Below, one piece after another: positions 19,443 to 29,595 of a stretch of DNA of 64,000 nucleotides (within the stretch, counting starts at the first letter, position 1; each line of letters starts with the position of its first letter). This DNA is from Leishmania mexicana MHOM/GT/2001/U1103 (lineage: Eukaryota > Euglenozoa > Kinetoplastea > Trypanosomatida > Trypanosomatidae). Under the pieces are notes generated by a model that did no database searches, was not told where the DNA came from, and saw only the letters and a program-made list of their open reading frames with translations. The DNA lies in the NCBI RefSeq assembly GCF_000234665.1, contig NC_018327.1:529998-593997 (forward strand), written 5' to 3'. The position numbers and the translations under genes were made by a program.

Positions 19443-20826
19443 CTGCTCCGTCACACCAGCTGTGAAAGGTGCACGGGTTAGTTTTCGACGTGGTGTCTCC
19501 GCTTGCGCCTCTCCAAACGCCGCTTCTTCCTCTTTCCTCTTGCTGTTTTTTGCACCCGGACGACTGTAGGGGCGGAGGGGAGAGGAGACCACACACACAC
19601 ACCTCGGAGCGTGGTACCCCAGGGCCCCGTGCGCCCCCACTCTGTGTGGGCAAGCCGAGCAGCCCCCACCTAACCCTGCCAATGCCAAACCACATCTGGC
19701 GGTGGCAGGGGTAAAAGCACCTACGAGCTGGGGGACGTCAGAGGGCTTCATGACTACTGCTATCAGGGGTCGTGTTCTGGACGGCGGTGCGTCGGGGCGA
19801 CCTGCGACAGCGCACGCGTCTGTGCCACCCATGCGATGGGCAGCGTGTCAGCGCGACTCGAGCGTATCCCACCCCGGGCCGTCGCACTCCCTGCTGGTAT
19901 GGAGAGCCTGAGTGGCCACCCCGAGGGTTGCGCGACGCGATGAGGAGCCTGTGACAGGCCGGGTGGAGTGTAACTCATGTTTGGGCGGCACAAAATGGGC
20001 ACGTGGAGAAAAAAAAGGAACACCCCTTTCTGCACCTTTGATGCTGCGCGCTGCTCTTCGTTTTTCTGCCCGTGCACCGTTGCACGAGGCACACACAACT
20101 TATTTTCAGTGGAAAGAATGACCACCGCAGTCCGGCTTTACTGCATGCATGGAGGCAGAGGGGCGCCGATAATGTGAGGAGCTCATGTGCCTGTGTTTGA
20201 GTTTTCTGTAGCTGCCCTTCGTCGAGCGCGAGTCCGGGAGCGCCTCCGCTTCTGCAGCTTTCGGCTCTCGCGCTGTCGTTATGTGTTTCTGCTGTTCCTC
20301 TCCGCGACTCTATGGGGTGTGTTACTGTGATGGATCGATGGAGGGGTGCCGTCCGTGTAAGCGAGACAGTACAGGAGGGAAGCTTTTCTCTGCCCCCTTT
20401 TCTGCTTCTTAGCTTCATGTTGACGATACAAGACACGCTGTCTCCCTCCCGCACAGACCCTGACGCGTACGCACCCGCTCTCTGTAAAGGCCTTCATCTT
20501 TCTCACCTGCTCGACCCCTTCCTCTGTTTCTCACGATGAGACGCCCTCCCACACGTACTCCGAAAGTTCAAACGTAAAGCTTCGCATTGCTCACTTTCTA
20601 CACTTTATTCCGCCATCTTGCGTCGTGACTCCGCGCACTATAGATTGCCGTTTAGCGCCTCCACTGCCTCCCACGCTTTTTCTCCGGTGTCCGTGCCGCT
20701 GAATGACAACGCCGAACGGAGTGCACAAGACACACACTTGGATTTCTTCGCGCTTTCTATTTCCATCTTGAGCCGCTCATCTCGTCGTACTCTAACCTCC
20801 CCTTCCTGAAAGGCAAGCAATCAACA
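19443..20826. other. Intergenic region between SIR2rp2 and CCT gamma
   Basis: It contains a CA run at about 19592-19601, SIDER copy 4, and about 800 bp of pyrimidine-rich sequence. The CCT gamma acceptor is probably AG 20811-20812. No coding frame is supported. Confidence 0.5.
19603..20016 (+). mobile_element. SIDER-type retroposon, copy 4 (internally shortened)
   Basis: An element of about 414 bp starting at GAGCGTGGTACCCCAGGGCC and ending at GGGCACGTGGAGAAAAAAA, so with the A-rich 3' end expected of a retroposon. Compared with copies 1 and 2, the part after the GCGACTCGAGCGTATCCCAC string is about 100-150 bp shorter and differs in sequence, the same form as copy 3. It lies in the SIR2rp2 3' UTR in the sense orientation, preceded by a CA microsatellite. 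Confidence 0.75.
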
Positions 20827-22482
20827 ATGAACGGGCAACAACCGGTGATTGTGGTGAACCAGCGCGTGGAGCGCGAGTCTGGCCGCAGGGCGCAGATGAG
20901 CAACATCGAGGCAGCGAAGACGGTCGCTAGTCTCATCAGCAGCACGCTGGGTCCGTGTGCCATGCTGAAGATGATCATAGACCCCATGGGGGGCACAGTT
21001 CTGACGAACGATGGCAACTGCATCCTGCGCGAGATCGACGTAGTGCACCCCGCGGCGAAGCACATGCTGGAGCTCGCCCGCGCTCAGGACGAGGAGGTGG
21101 GTGACGGGACGACCTCAGTGATTATCCTGACGGGCGAGATTCTCAGCCTGGCGCAGCCGTTGCTTGAGCGCAACATCCATCCGCTCAAGATTGTGAAGGG
21201 CTTCACCCAAGCGCTGTCTGACGCGCTGGCGGCGGTGGAGAAGATCGCCACCTCGATTGATCCCGAGGACAAGGAGCAACTAGAGGATGTGGTGCGCGCC
21301 TGCCTTGGCACCAAGTTCAACTCCCGCGAGGAGGAGCTGATGTGCCGCATGGCCGTTGAGGCAACGCTGCGTGTGGTGCAGGTGAACCCCATCACTGGAG
21401 TCAAGGACATCGACATCAAGCGCTACGCCAAAGTGGAGAAGATCCCCGGCGGCTCCATTACGGACAGCGTTGTGCTGGATGGCGTCATGTTCAATAAGGA
21501 CCACATTCACTCGAAGATGCGCCGCGTCATCGAGAGCCCGCGCATCCTCTTGTTGGATTGCCCTCTGGAGTACAAGAAGCCGGAGACGACCATCAACGTG
21601 GAACTGACCAAGGACACCGACTGGGAGGCCCTGCTGAAACAGGAGGAGGACTACGTCCGCTCTATCTGCAACGTCATCATTTCCTTCAAGCCGGATGTAG
21701 TAATCACGGAGAAGGGCGCCTCTGACTTGGCGGCGCACTTCCTGTACAAGGCTGGCATCACCTGCATCCGCCGCCTTCGCAAGACAGACAACAACCGCAT
21801 AGCCCGTGCCACCGGCGCCACCATCGTTAGCCGCGTGGAGGAGCTGACGCAGGAGCACATCGGAAAGGCGGGGCTATTTGAGATCAAGAAGATCGGTGAT
21901 GAGTACTTTACCTTCATCACTGGCTGCCCAGGGGGCTCTGCGTGCAGTATCCTGCTTCGTGGCGCCAGCAAGGACACGCTGAATGAGATGGAGCGCAACC
22001 TGCATGACGCCATGTGCGTGGCGCGCAACATCATCCTCGAGCCGCGGATCGTCTACGGCGCTGCCTCGTGCGAGATGTCTGTCTCCTCCACCCTCATGGC
22101 GAAAGCCAAGTCCATTGGCGGTGTGGAGCAGGCTGCGTACCAGGCGGTGGCGATGGCGCTGGAGGTGGTGCCGCGCATTCTGACGAGCAACTGCGGCGCC
22201 AACGTGATTCGTGTGGTCACGGATCTCCGAGCACGCCACGCGAACCCGGAGGGGTGGTACTGGGGCATCGACGGCCACAGCGGGCACATTGTTGATGTGC
22301 GCACCATCAAGGTTATCGAGCCGGCTGCGGTGAAGGTTCAGGCGCTGAAGACTGCGATCGAGGCGGCATCCATGATTCTGCGCGTCGACGACGTCGTGTC
22401 CGGTACCAAGCTCCGCGAGGAGAAGCCGGCCGCGAAGCCGCAACAGCAGGATGAGGACCCCGATGGGTCTGCAGAGCCGTAA
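20827..22482 (+). CDS. T-complex protein 1 subunit gamma (CCT3)
   Basis: This 551-residue group II chaperonin subunit has the family landmarks: TLGPCAMLKM near 40-49, NDGNCIL at 61-67, the ATPase motif GDGTTSVIILTGEIL at 93-107, VVITEKGASDLAAHFLYKAG in the apical domain, and the C-terminal nucleotide-binding GWYWGIDGHSGHIVD. The opening MNGQQPVIVVNQRVERESGR identifies the gamma subunit. CCT folds actin and tubulin in the cytosol as an eight-subunit double ring. The short acidic tail is normal. The ATG is the first after a polypyrimidine tract and AG 20811-20812. Confidence 0.96.
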   Translation: MNGQQPVIVVNQRVERESGRRAQMSNIEAAKTVASLISSTLGPCAMLKMIIDPMGGTVLTNDGNCILREIDVVHPAAKHMLELARAQDEEVGDGTTSVIILTGEILSLAQPLLERNIHPLKIVKGFTQALSDALAAVEKIATSIDPEDKEQLEDVVRACLGTKFNSREEELMCRMAVEATLRVVQVNPITGVKDIDIKRYAKVEKIPGGSITDSVVLDGVMFNKDHIHSKMRRVIESPRILLLDCPLEYKKPETTINVELTKDTDWEALLKQEEDYVRSICNVIISFKPDVVITEKGASDLAAHFLYKAGITCIRRLRKTDNNRIARATGATIVSRVEELTQEHIGKAGLFEIKKIGDEYFTFITGCPGGSACSILLRGASKDTLNEMERNLHDAMCVARNIILEPRIVYGAASCEMSVSSTLMAKAKSIGGVEQAAYQAVAMALEVVPRILTSNCGANVIRVVTDLRARHANPEGWYWGIDGHSGHIVDVRTIKVIEPAAVKVQALKTAIEAASMILRVDDVVSGTKLREEKPAAKPQQQDEDPDGSAEP

Positions 22483-24403
22483 GAGGGAACACCTGGGGAG
22501 GCGGGAAAAGAACAACGCCGGGAGAGGCAGAGGGGCGAGGAGACGGGCATGGCGCCAAAAGTAGGACGTCCATCTGCATTCCATCTGCCCCCCTCCTCTC
22601 TCTCTGTCCTTTTTTCTCTCCATGCGCGTGCCACGCAGACGTATCAGTGTTTTATAATCGAAAGTTGTGCCAGGCGGAGCGGATTATGTGCGTTGATGTT
22701 GTGGGCAATTGTTTGTGATTGTGTGTGCCGTGATGCAGATTAAACGAGATGAGGCAGAGGGGAAAAAAAGGATAGCGTTGCCGGGCAGGCGGCGGGGACG
22801 GAAAGGGCTGGCCAGGGAGACGTTGCAGGCAGAAAAAAGAGAGTGGGGGGGGCCACCGTGCAATACCTTTGTGCGCGCGTGTGTTCATCACTTCCGCTTT
22901 AGCGTGAGTGCCTTGTTTCTGCCGCCGCCCCCTAACCTTCTACACAAGCCAAGCACACAGAGGAAAAATGAGAAGCGATAGCGTGCCGGGACGCCACACA
23001 TCCACGGACCCCTCTAACTTCTCCCCGTGCGCACGCGAGCACCCACAGCCGTGGATGGCGACGGGACAACAAGAAATGACTAGCCTTGAATCTATATAGA
23101 GTTGTCTTCTCTGTGAGCTTTGTCCCCCCCTCGCGGTCAGCTCGTGCCACCGACTGATGTGCGTGGATGCCTAGAAAGAAAAGCGCGCACCCCAAGCCTG
23201 CACACTTAGATGCATGACTGCACGAGCTGTGCGTTGTCGCTCGGATGAGTGCCTTTCTTTATCTGGGATCCATCGCTCTTCTTCGAATCGTGCTGCGTCG
23301 TTGGCAACTCAGCGCGGTACAACTGTAAGGTAAGAGGGGAAGAGGAGGAGGGCGTGTTGAAGCGAATAGCGGGGGGGGGAAGACCCTTCATTTTCATCAT
23401 CCCCTCTTCTTGTTTCGGGCTCTCCAATGCGCCATCACGCCTTTGCGTGCGTGCAAGCGTGTGTGTGCCGCCTTCGAAAACGAGAAAGGGCAACAACACC
23501 AGCTGCACCCGTAAGAGAGAACGAGATGGAGGCGGGTGGAGGAGTGGGGGGGGGGCAGTGGGAGGGGGGAGCCGACGGCGCGATGCGTTTCACAAGGAAT
23601 AGCGTTCTACGTTAGCCCGTGGCCGTACCACACGTTCTTCTCCGTTGTTTGCGTCCCGTGTGTTGTCCCTCTGTGTGCTGTGTAAGTAACGGAAAAGGAG
23701 AAAACAAAACAAAACGCATGTTTGTGGGCGTTGTCCGTGTCCGTCTCCAAACCTCCAAGTAAACGGGGGGGGGGGAACCGAAAGGCGAAGGGGAACAAGT
23801 AGAAGCACGGATGCACGTACCCCCGCACAGCGAGCTGCAGCACCGGACGTCGGGGCAGGCTGGTGAAACAGGCGCGAGCCTGCTGGGTTCAACGCGGCTT
23901 ATACACAGGACTCAGCCATCCCTTCTTCCCTCACGAGCACCGAAAGTGCATCGACAGCGGATGGCGGAAGGGAGATGGGGAACGGGGGTAGTTGCCGCCC
24001 CTCTGTCACCGTTTGCTGTGCGGGGATGAAGACGGGCAAACGTACAAGCGCAAAGATGGAGAGGTGGACACTATGGGAGGGAATGCGTTTTGGAGTTTCA
24101 GCGCATCACCTCTCCGTCTTCTTGTCCCCCCTGAAAGGCTTGAAGTCCGCACCCGAACTCCCACTCTATGCTTATGTTGTTTCGCTCTTCTGCTGGCGTT
24201 GTTTCCCACTCCTTCGCCCTCCTTCCGTTTCTTGGACACTGGCACTTCTGTGGAAGCGGCACCAACACACCCTTCCCTTTCTCAAAGTGTGCACCAGCTC
24301 CGCCAACTGAGGGGTGCCAGCAGACCAGCGCATCTGACCAGGGTCCTTTGGAGCGGCACTTGCGTGGATGCATCAAGCGCTTCTGTGTTTGCGCTAGCGG
24401 ATC
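22483..24403. other. Long intergenic region (1.9 kb) upstream of the KAP-like gene
   Basis: I found no supported gene. The segment has several G or C homopolymer runs (near 23370, 23546, 23765) and pyrimidine-rich tracts. A tract at about 24265-24285 ends in AG 24286-24287, the likely acceptor for the next gene. Open frames on both strands are short and without signature. Confidence 0.45.
24368..24397 (+). other. Nine-codon upstream ORF of the KAP-like gene
   Basis: If trans-splicing uses AG 24286-24287, the first ATG of the mRNA is at 24368 and opens a nine-codon frame ending in TAG at 24395-24397, six bases before the main ATG at 24404. A downstream acceptor would remove it. Confidence 0.35.
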
Positions 24404-24982
24404 ATGCTTCGTTTGACTAGCTGGCGCTTGGGGGGCGCCGTTTCCCGCGCCTCCGCCGCTGCCGCCGCCACCAAGCAAAGAGGGCGAAAGCCGCGTTCCG
24501 GGTCTGCTCGCGGTCGCCTGCCGTCCAAGCCGGGAAGGAAAGCCGTTAGCAGAAGCGCGACACCGAAGGTGACACGTGAGCGGTCCAGTTCCCAAGGCCG
24601 TGGCCGGAGCCGCCCTTCTCTCGCCTCTTCTCCAACCCGGTCGGCCAAGGGTGCCACGAAGCCCGCGCCGCCAGTAAAGGCAAAGGCGGTCACCTCCGCG
24701 AGTGACACGGATGAAGGCAACAAGTATGCGTCGGCGCGGCCCGCGTATATGTCAGCAGAGCGCGAGCAGGAGGTTCTCCAGATGGCGGAGCGGATGCAGA
24801 CGAAGGACACATCGACCGAGGTGCCTGTCGCGTCGTTCGCATACGAAATCCTCAAGGCGCACCCGTCGGTGCGGGACATGGGTCTGCGTGAGCGCATGGA
24901 CTTCTTGCTCAAGCGCTGGAATCGGCTCAGCAAAGCTCAGAAGCTAGACTACGTGAATGACCCCTTGCGCGGGCTACTATGA
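24404..24982 (+). CDS. Kinetoplast-associated protein-like, basic with HMG-like C-terminus
   Basis: The 192-residue product begins MLRLTSWRLGGAVSRASAAA, a short presequence of the type cleaved from kinetoplast-associated proteins. Residues 20-105 are an extremely basic, histone H1-like stretch rich in Ser, Arg, Lys, Pro and Ala. Residues 115-192 form an HMG-box-like helical domain: YMSAEREQEVLQMAER, then VASFAYEILKAHPSVRDMGL, then RMDFLLKRWNRLSKAQKLDY. KAPs bind and condense kinetoplast DNA and affect its replication and segregation. The assignment rests on architecture rather than a diagnostic motif, so another mitochondrial HMG-type DNA-binding protein is possible. Confidence 0.7.
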   Translation: MLRLTSWRLGGAVSRASAAAAATKQRGRKPRSGSARGRLPSKPGRKAVSRSATPKVTRERSSSQGRGRSRPSLASSPTRSAKGATKPAPPVKAKAVTSASDTDEGNKYASARPAYMSAEREQEVLQMAERMQTKDTSTEVPVASFAYEILKAHPSVRDMGLRERMDFLLKRWNRLSKAQKLDYVNDPLRGLL

Positions 24983-25838
24983 GAATGGGTGTCGGTGCGG
25001 TGTGTGTGCTGCGCGTGTTCTTGACGCACAAGTCGCTCTCGCTGTGGTGGCGGTTGTTATAGCACAGCGCATACTCTCTTCACCATATCTGCCCCGCCCT
25101 CCTCGTGCTCCTTTTACTTCTGGTTTCGCCTCTCGTATCGCCGCGCCTTCTGGGCTGCTGCATCATCCATTATGATAGAGTGATGCTCCGTGTGTGTATG
25201 TGTGCGTGCGTGTGTGTGTGTGTCTGTGGGGGAGACGTTGACGTCTCTCCCTTTCTACGGCCGGCAGACATGCCTAATACCAACGACGACACGCGTACAC
25301 AGAGAGAAAAGGGAAGCCAGAGGATGTGGTGGATGGGTGCTGTTGACGGAGGACTGATACAGCGGACAGACCCCCCCCCTTCCTCCCTCTTGGACATAGA
25401 AGGAACCACCGAAGCTTAGGGAGATTGGAAAAAGAAGGTGCGATGGCACAGTGAGAGCTACGGTTGTTGGCTGTGGTGCGCGGCCAACTCAGCGGTGTCT
25501 CTCAACGGGCGTGTGCCCATCTTTCTTCACCCCTCTTTCAGTGCGGCGCGTGTCGCGTGTACCCATGCGCGTTCTGGTTGAGCGTTTTACATGTAATCCG
25601 TTGCCTACCCCTTTGAGGAGAAGAGGCCGGAGGCAGCACTTATGTCTCTCCTCCTCACGTATCTCCACACTGCTGCCTCTCTCCCCGCCTGGCCACACTT
25701 GAAAAAATATGCCGCGTTGCTTCTCCACTCCAATGCGTGAACTTACTGCTCTCTACAAGAAGGAAACATCATAGGCGCCACGGTCATCTAAGCGCCTGCG
25801 TGTGTGTGCCTCTGCGCTGGCCTGGCACGCTTGCCACG
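24983..25838. other. Intergenic region with TG microsatellite
   Basis: Contains an imperfect TG repeat at about 25191-25225 and an acceptor signal (pyrimidine tract ending at AG 25758-25759) for the PPR-SAP gene. The open frame of that gene runs back to 25737 but has no ATG before 25839. No separate coding frame is supported. Confidence 0.5.
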
Positions 25839-28238
25839 ATGCCATGTCGTCTACCCGTTCACACGAGCCCGACACGTCCTGCACTGCGGCGAGCACAGGT
25901 GTCTCTTACCCTCTGCGTGCCGCATCGCAGTGTGCATGTCGACGGGTGCGGTTTGCTGGTCTGCAGGCGCAGCGTTCGTGTGCATCATTTTTGTGACACC
26001 GCCACCGTAGCGCGGCGGTACGTCAACGAGCGACCCTTTCAAGAGCTTCCAGGGGATGTCTCTCAGGGCGAGGCATACGCCGTGGCGCGGGACGCGCTGC
26101 TGCAGCTGAACGTTATGCTCCGCCGCGGCATCGAACCAGATGTGCTCATGTACACGTCGCTCATCTCCACCATGGGCCGTGCTGGCCTTGAGTGGCAGGC
26201 GTACAAGCTCTTCTCTCGCATGATCGAGCAGAACATTCAGCCGCTGCCCGAGACATACGTGGCATTGCGCGATGCCACCTCGAGGCAGCGCGTGGCTCTG
26301 CGGGAGAAAATCCAAACCAAAATTGAGGAGGCAGTGGACGTGTTCCCGGAGGAGCTGGCCAGGGCGGAGCGTGAGCGGCAGAGGGAAGAAGACCGACGCT
26401 GCATCGCCAAGTTCAACGAGTACATGCGTGGGGTGCTGCCCGCCACAACTTCGAGTCCGCCAGTGCCAGCGCTGTCGCTGGGTGCCGCGGGTGCTGCACC
26501 CGAAGCTGAAGCGACACCGTCTGGAGATTGCGCTGGTGCACCCCCGGGCGAGTCCGAAGCAGGTGCAGCCTCATCCAGCGGCACCATTGCCACTATGCAC
26601 ATCCGAAATCCCACCGATGCATGGAACACGACACAGATGGCACAAGATGTGCGCAGCCATGCACAGTCCACGGCAAAGGGCAACACTGCTGCTGAACTGC
26701 GCGTGTCTCTTGAACGTATGGACGAGGAGGAGCTGCGTATCTACCTGGCCGCGCAGCGCCAGCTCCGTCACGGCACAAAGACGCAACTTATCGATCGCGT
26801 CCTGAAAACCGTGAGTGCAAGCTCGATTCGTGCCATGCTGGACCGCCGGTGCCACTATTTTCGCTCTGTGGAGCAAATCCTGGCCGCCGACCTGCGGCAG
26901 CTGAACATGTCGGAGCCCTCAGATATCACGCCGTTGTCGAACACAGACGCCGGCGCCCGTGCAGATGCCGCGCAGGACCGAACCCTGGGGAACGCCGAGA
27001 AGGATTCTTTGACACCGGAGGTTCTCTACGCCCCGTGGGGCATCCTGCGGAAGCCTCAGCGCCGCTGCAAAGGGCCGGCGGTGCCTCGCAACGCGGAGCG
27101 GTTTGAGCGCGTTCGCTTGTCTGAGCCGGAGTTGCTTCTCATTCACAGCAAGGCGGTGTCGAACGACCTGGATGAGCTCCCAGAGTCCTTGCTCCGGCGC
27201 TACGCTTACCAGTTTCAGCTGCGCTGGCGCCGCAGGGAGGGGGCGGCATCACTCCTACAGGCGGTGCAGTGGCACGTGACCACGTATGTGGGAAGTGCGC
27301 TGCAGAATGGGGGCGAGAGGGCAGGCTCAGGCGATTTGCTCGCGTCTCCGGCACCGACGCCACCGATTCGGTTGCAGAAAGAGGCGGAGGGTATGCGGGA
27401 GACACTCGAGAACTACGAAGCTTTTCGGGTGATCGCGCAGCGTACGAACAATCTACAAGTGGTGGATAGCAAGGAGATCAATCGACACCTGCAGCATGTG
27501 CGCCAGGATGCCGTGCGGCGCGAGCGCAAGATGGAGAGCGCGCTCCGTCGAGAGCGACACGTAATGGAGGCGGCTGGGCTCGCCGCGTCCGCCAAGTCTT
27601 TCACGCCACCACCCACAGCGAATGGCGGAGAGATGCAGGTGCTCGGCGTCACCGAAGATGTGGTGCTGGAACCCACCTCCTCGCACTCGTCAGCGCTGGT
27701 GGAGTCGCAGAGCCACTGCGGTGGCGCCGAGGCGACTGGTAAAGGAGAGGACGGGGCTACTGCGAGCGAGCTGCCGCCGTGGGCGCTATTCGAGGAGGAG
27801 GACGAGTTCAACTTGTCCTCTGGTCACTTTGGTGACCCCGAGGTGGGCCGATTCCAGGAGCTGAGCGACTCCAGGATGCAGGTGTTGCCGTCCCGCACCG
27901 CTCAGGCGCAATGGTCCGTCGACCGTCAGCTGCTCCCCACCTCACTCAAGGATATTGTGCAGGAGGCGGAGCTGGAGCAGCAGCGGAGGCGCGAGGGGAT
28001 TGAGAAGGAGTACGAACGTCGCCTGCAGTACACCAGGTACCGCAAGTGGGACAGCATGATCTCCAAAGCACAGCAGAAGAGGCGACGGCAGGCGCAGGAC
28101 GACGGAGAAGAGGAGGAGGCGAGAGTTGCGATGAAGCCACTGGCGGCCAAGCGCCGGCTCGCACAGCTGCTGCGCAAAGGTTGGGATAGGCAGAAGGTGT
28201 CTGCCGCAGTGCTGGCCAAGTACAATCGCAGTCTGTAA
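25839..28238 (+). CDS. PPR and SAP-like domain protein, probably mitochondrial (799 aa)
   Basis: The protein begins MPCRLPVHTSPTRPALRRAQ, rich in Arg and Ser with no acidic residue, a probable mitochondrial presequence. Around residues 100-146 lies one clear pentatricopeptide repeat (DVLMYTSLISTMGRAGLEWQ followed by AYKLFSRMIEQNIQP). At about 285-326 is a SAP-like helix-turn-helix with LRIYLAAQRQLRHGTKTQLI, matching the SAP pattern L-x-x-x-L-x-x-x-G-x-K-x-x-LI. Long helical, Arg/Glu-rich stretches make up the C-terminal half, and the extreme C-terminus is very basic. PPR proteins bind RNA in mitochondria, and trypanosomatids use many in rRNA and mRNA maturation and as mitoribosome subunits or assembly factors. 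The exact role is not deducible. I chose the ATG at 25839, the first after AG 25758-25759. Confidence 0.8.
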   Translation: MPCRLPVHTSPTRPALRRAQVSLTLCVPHRSVHVDGCGLLVCRRSVRVHHFCDTATVARRYVNERPFQELPGDVSQGEAYAVARDALLQLNVMLRRGIEPDVLMYTSLISTMGRAGLEWQAYKLFSRMIEQNIQPLPETYVALRDATSRQRVALREKIQTKIEEAVDVFPEELARAERERQREEDRRCIAKFNEYMRGVLPATTSSPPVPALSLGAAGAAPEAEATPSGDCAGAPPGESEAGAASSSGTIATMHIRNPTDAWNTTQMAQDVRSHAQSTAKGNTAAELRVSLERMDEEELRIYLAAQRQLRHGTKTQLIDRVLKTVSASSIRAMLDRRCHYFRSVEQILAADLRQLNMSEPSDITPLSNTDAGARADAAQDRTLGNAEKDSLTPEVLYAPWGILRKPQRRCKGPAVPRNAERFERVRLSEPELLLIHSKAVSNDLDELPESLLRRYAYQFQLRWRRREGAASLLQAVQWHVTTYVGSALQNGGERAGSGDLLASPAPTPPIRLQKEAEGMRETLENYEAFRVIAQRTNNLQVVDSKEINRHLQHVRQDAVRRERKMESALRRERHVMEAAGLAASAKSFTPPPTANGGEMQVLGVTEDVVLEPTSSHSSALVESQSHCGGAEATGKGEDGATASELPPWALFEEEDEFNLSSGHFGDPEVGRFQELSDSRMQVLPSRTAQAQWSVDRQLLPTSLKDIVQEAELEQQRRREGIEKEYERRLQYTRYRKWDSMISKAQQKRRRQAQDDGEEEEARVAMKPLAAKRRLAQLLRKGWDRQKVSAAVLAKYNRSL

Positions 28239-29595
28239 AGGAGCGCTACACTGCTCCGCCGCACGGGCACGCAGAGGCGCCTTCTTTCTCCCTGTTATCT
28301 TCACCTCTGTCGTGTGGGAGAGTGTTGCGCATCCGGCGGCGGCGCCGCGCTCTTTCCTCGCTGCTGCCCAATTCTTCTTTGCCAGACTCACGGGAGGGGA
28401 CCTACGTACCAGGCAAGGGGAGGGGGAAGAGCGCGATGCGTCGAGGGGTGGTGAGTGGGGTGGCGGCTGGCCGGACTGGAAGCGACTCGTGGCTGTGAGC
28501 CGGTGGCCAGTCGAGCAATAATAATAATAAGGCTGACTCTCCCTTTTACCCTCTTCCCTGTGTGTGTGCGCGTGTTGTTGAGGGGTGGGATGCGTGGTGA
28601 TGGCACAGATGCCGCGTCCCCGCTTCATCATCCTGTCCTGGGTTACCCCCACAAACATGGCGCCGATAGCAGTGCTTTTCTTGCTTGTTGCTCTGCATAC
28701 ACCCAGTCATCTGCACCCGGGCGTCCGACATCCCCTTTCCTCCTTGACGCGTAGTTGACTTCCATAAGCCACGTAAGGCGCCACGAAAACGCTTCAACTA
28801 ATGCTGTCGCCACACAAAGGTGTGCTGAGGGAGGCGAGTGGGGTAGCTTCCGACTCCCTCCCTCCTCCCCCACATCTACACACACACACACACACACATA
28901 CACGCAGGTGATCAGGTGGTCGGGTGGTCGGGTGCGTGCTCCAGCGACTCCACCAAATGGCGTTGTCCTTGGTTTCATCTACCGCATTCTTTTCTATGCC
29001 CGTTGTGCACACACTCTCGGCTTTCCTTCTTCATTGAAGGAGGCGAGGGGAAGGGGGGGGGCCGCTGCAGCATGCAGGGTTGCCTCGGCAGGCTGCACCA
29101 CCCGATCGACGCCTCAATACTTTCCCAAAACGCTCATCTCAGCCTCTCTTTCTCGTGTGTACATCTCCGTCGCCGGCCCCACTCCGCTGTGCTGTGTCGC
29201 ATATCTCCACGCATTATGGCAGAGCTTCCTCCTTCCCCCCTCTGCTTCACACCTTTTTTTGTGTTTGCCCCGCGTGCATGCGTGCTCTGCGTTCCGGACG
29301 AACGCCAGGTTGGAGGTGCTGATCGTCAGGTCTGCATCATCATTATCTGCGCCCCCCTCCCTCTCTCCGTCTCCTGGGCACCTGGGGAACGCGCGCACTC
29401 ATTGGGAGGGCCGGTGTCTATGCTGCTACCGCTGACGCTGCCGCCCCCCGCCCCGTCATATAGACGCACGCAGTCGACTCATTCTTGGCGCACGAGCCAC
29501 CGTCTCTCTCTTTTGGCGTCACCCTTTTCACCTCATAGACTAGAATCACAGACCCCTCCACCCTCGCCAGTACCGTCCGTGGTATTTGCTGTGCC
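28239..29595. other. Intergenic region between PPR-SAP and RPGRIP1L-like genes
   Basis: About 1.36 kb of non-coding sequence with an AAT-type trinucleotide run at about 28517-28530, a CA repeat at about 28878-28898 and pyrimidine-rich tracts. The probable acceptor for the next gene is AG 29537-29538. I see no supported coding frame. Confidence 0.5.
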
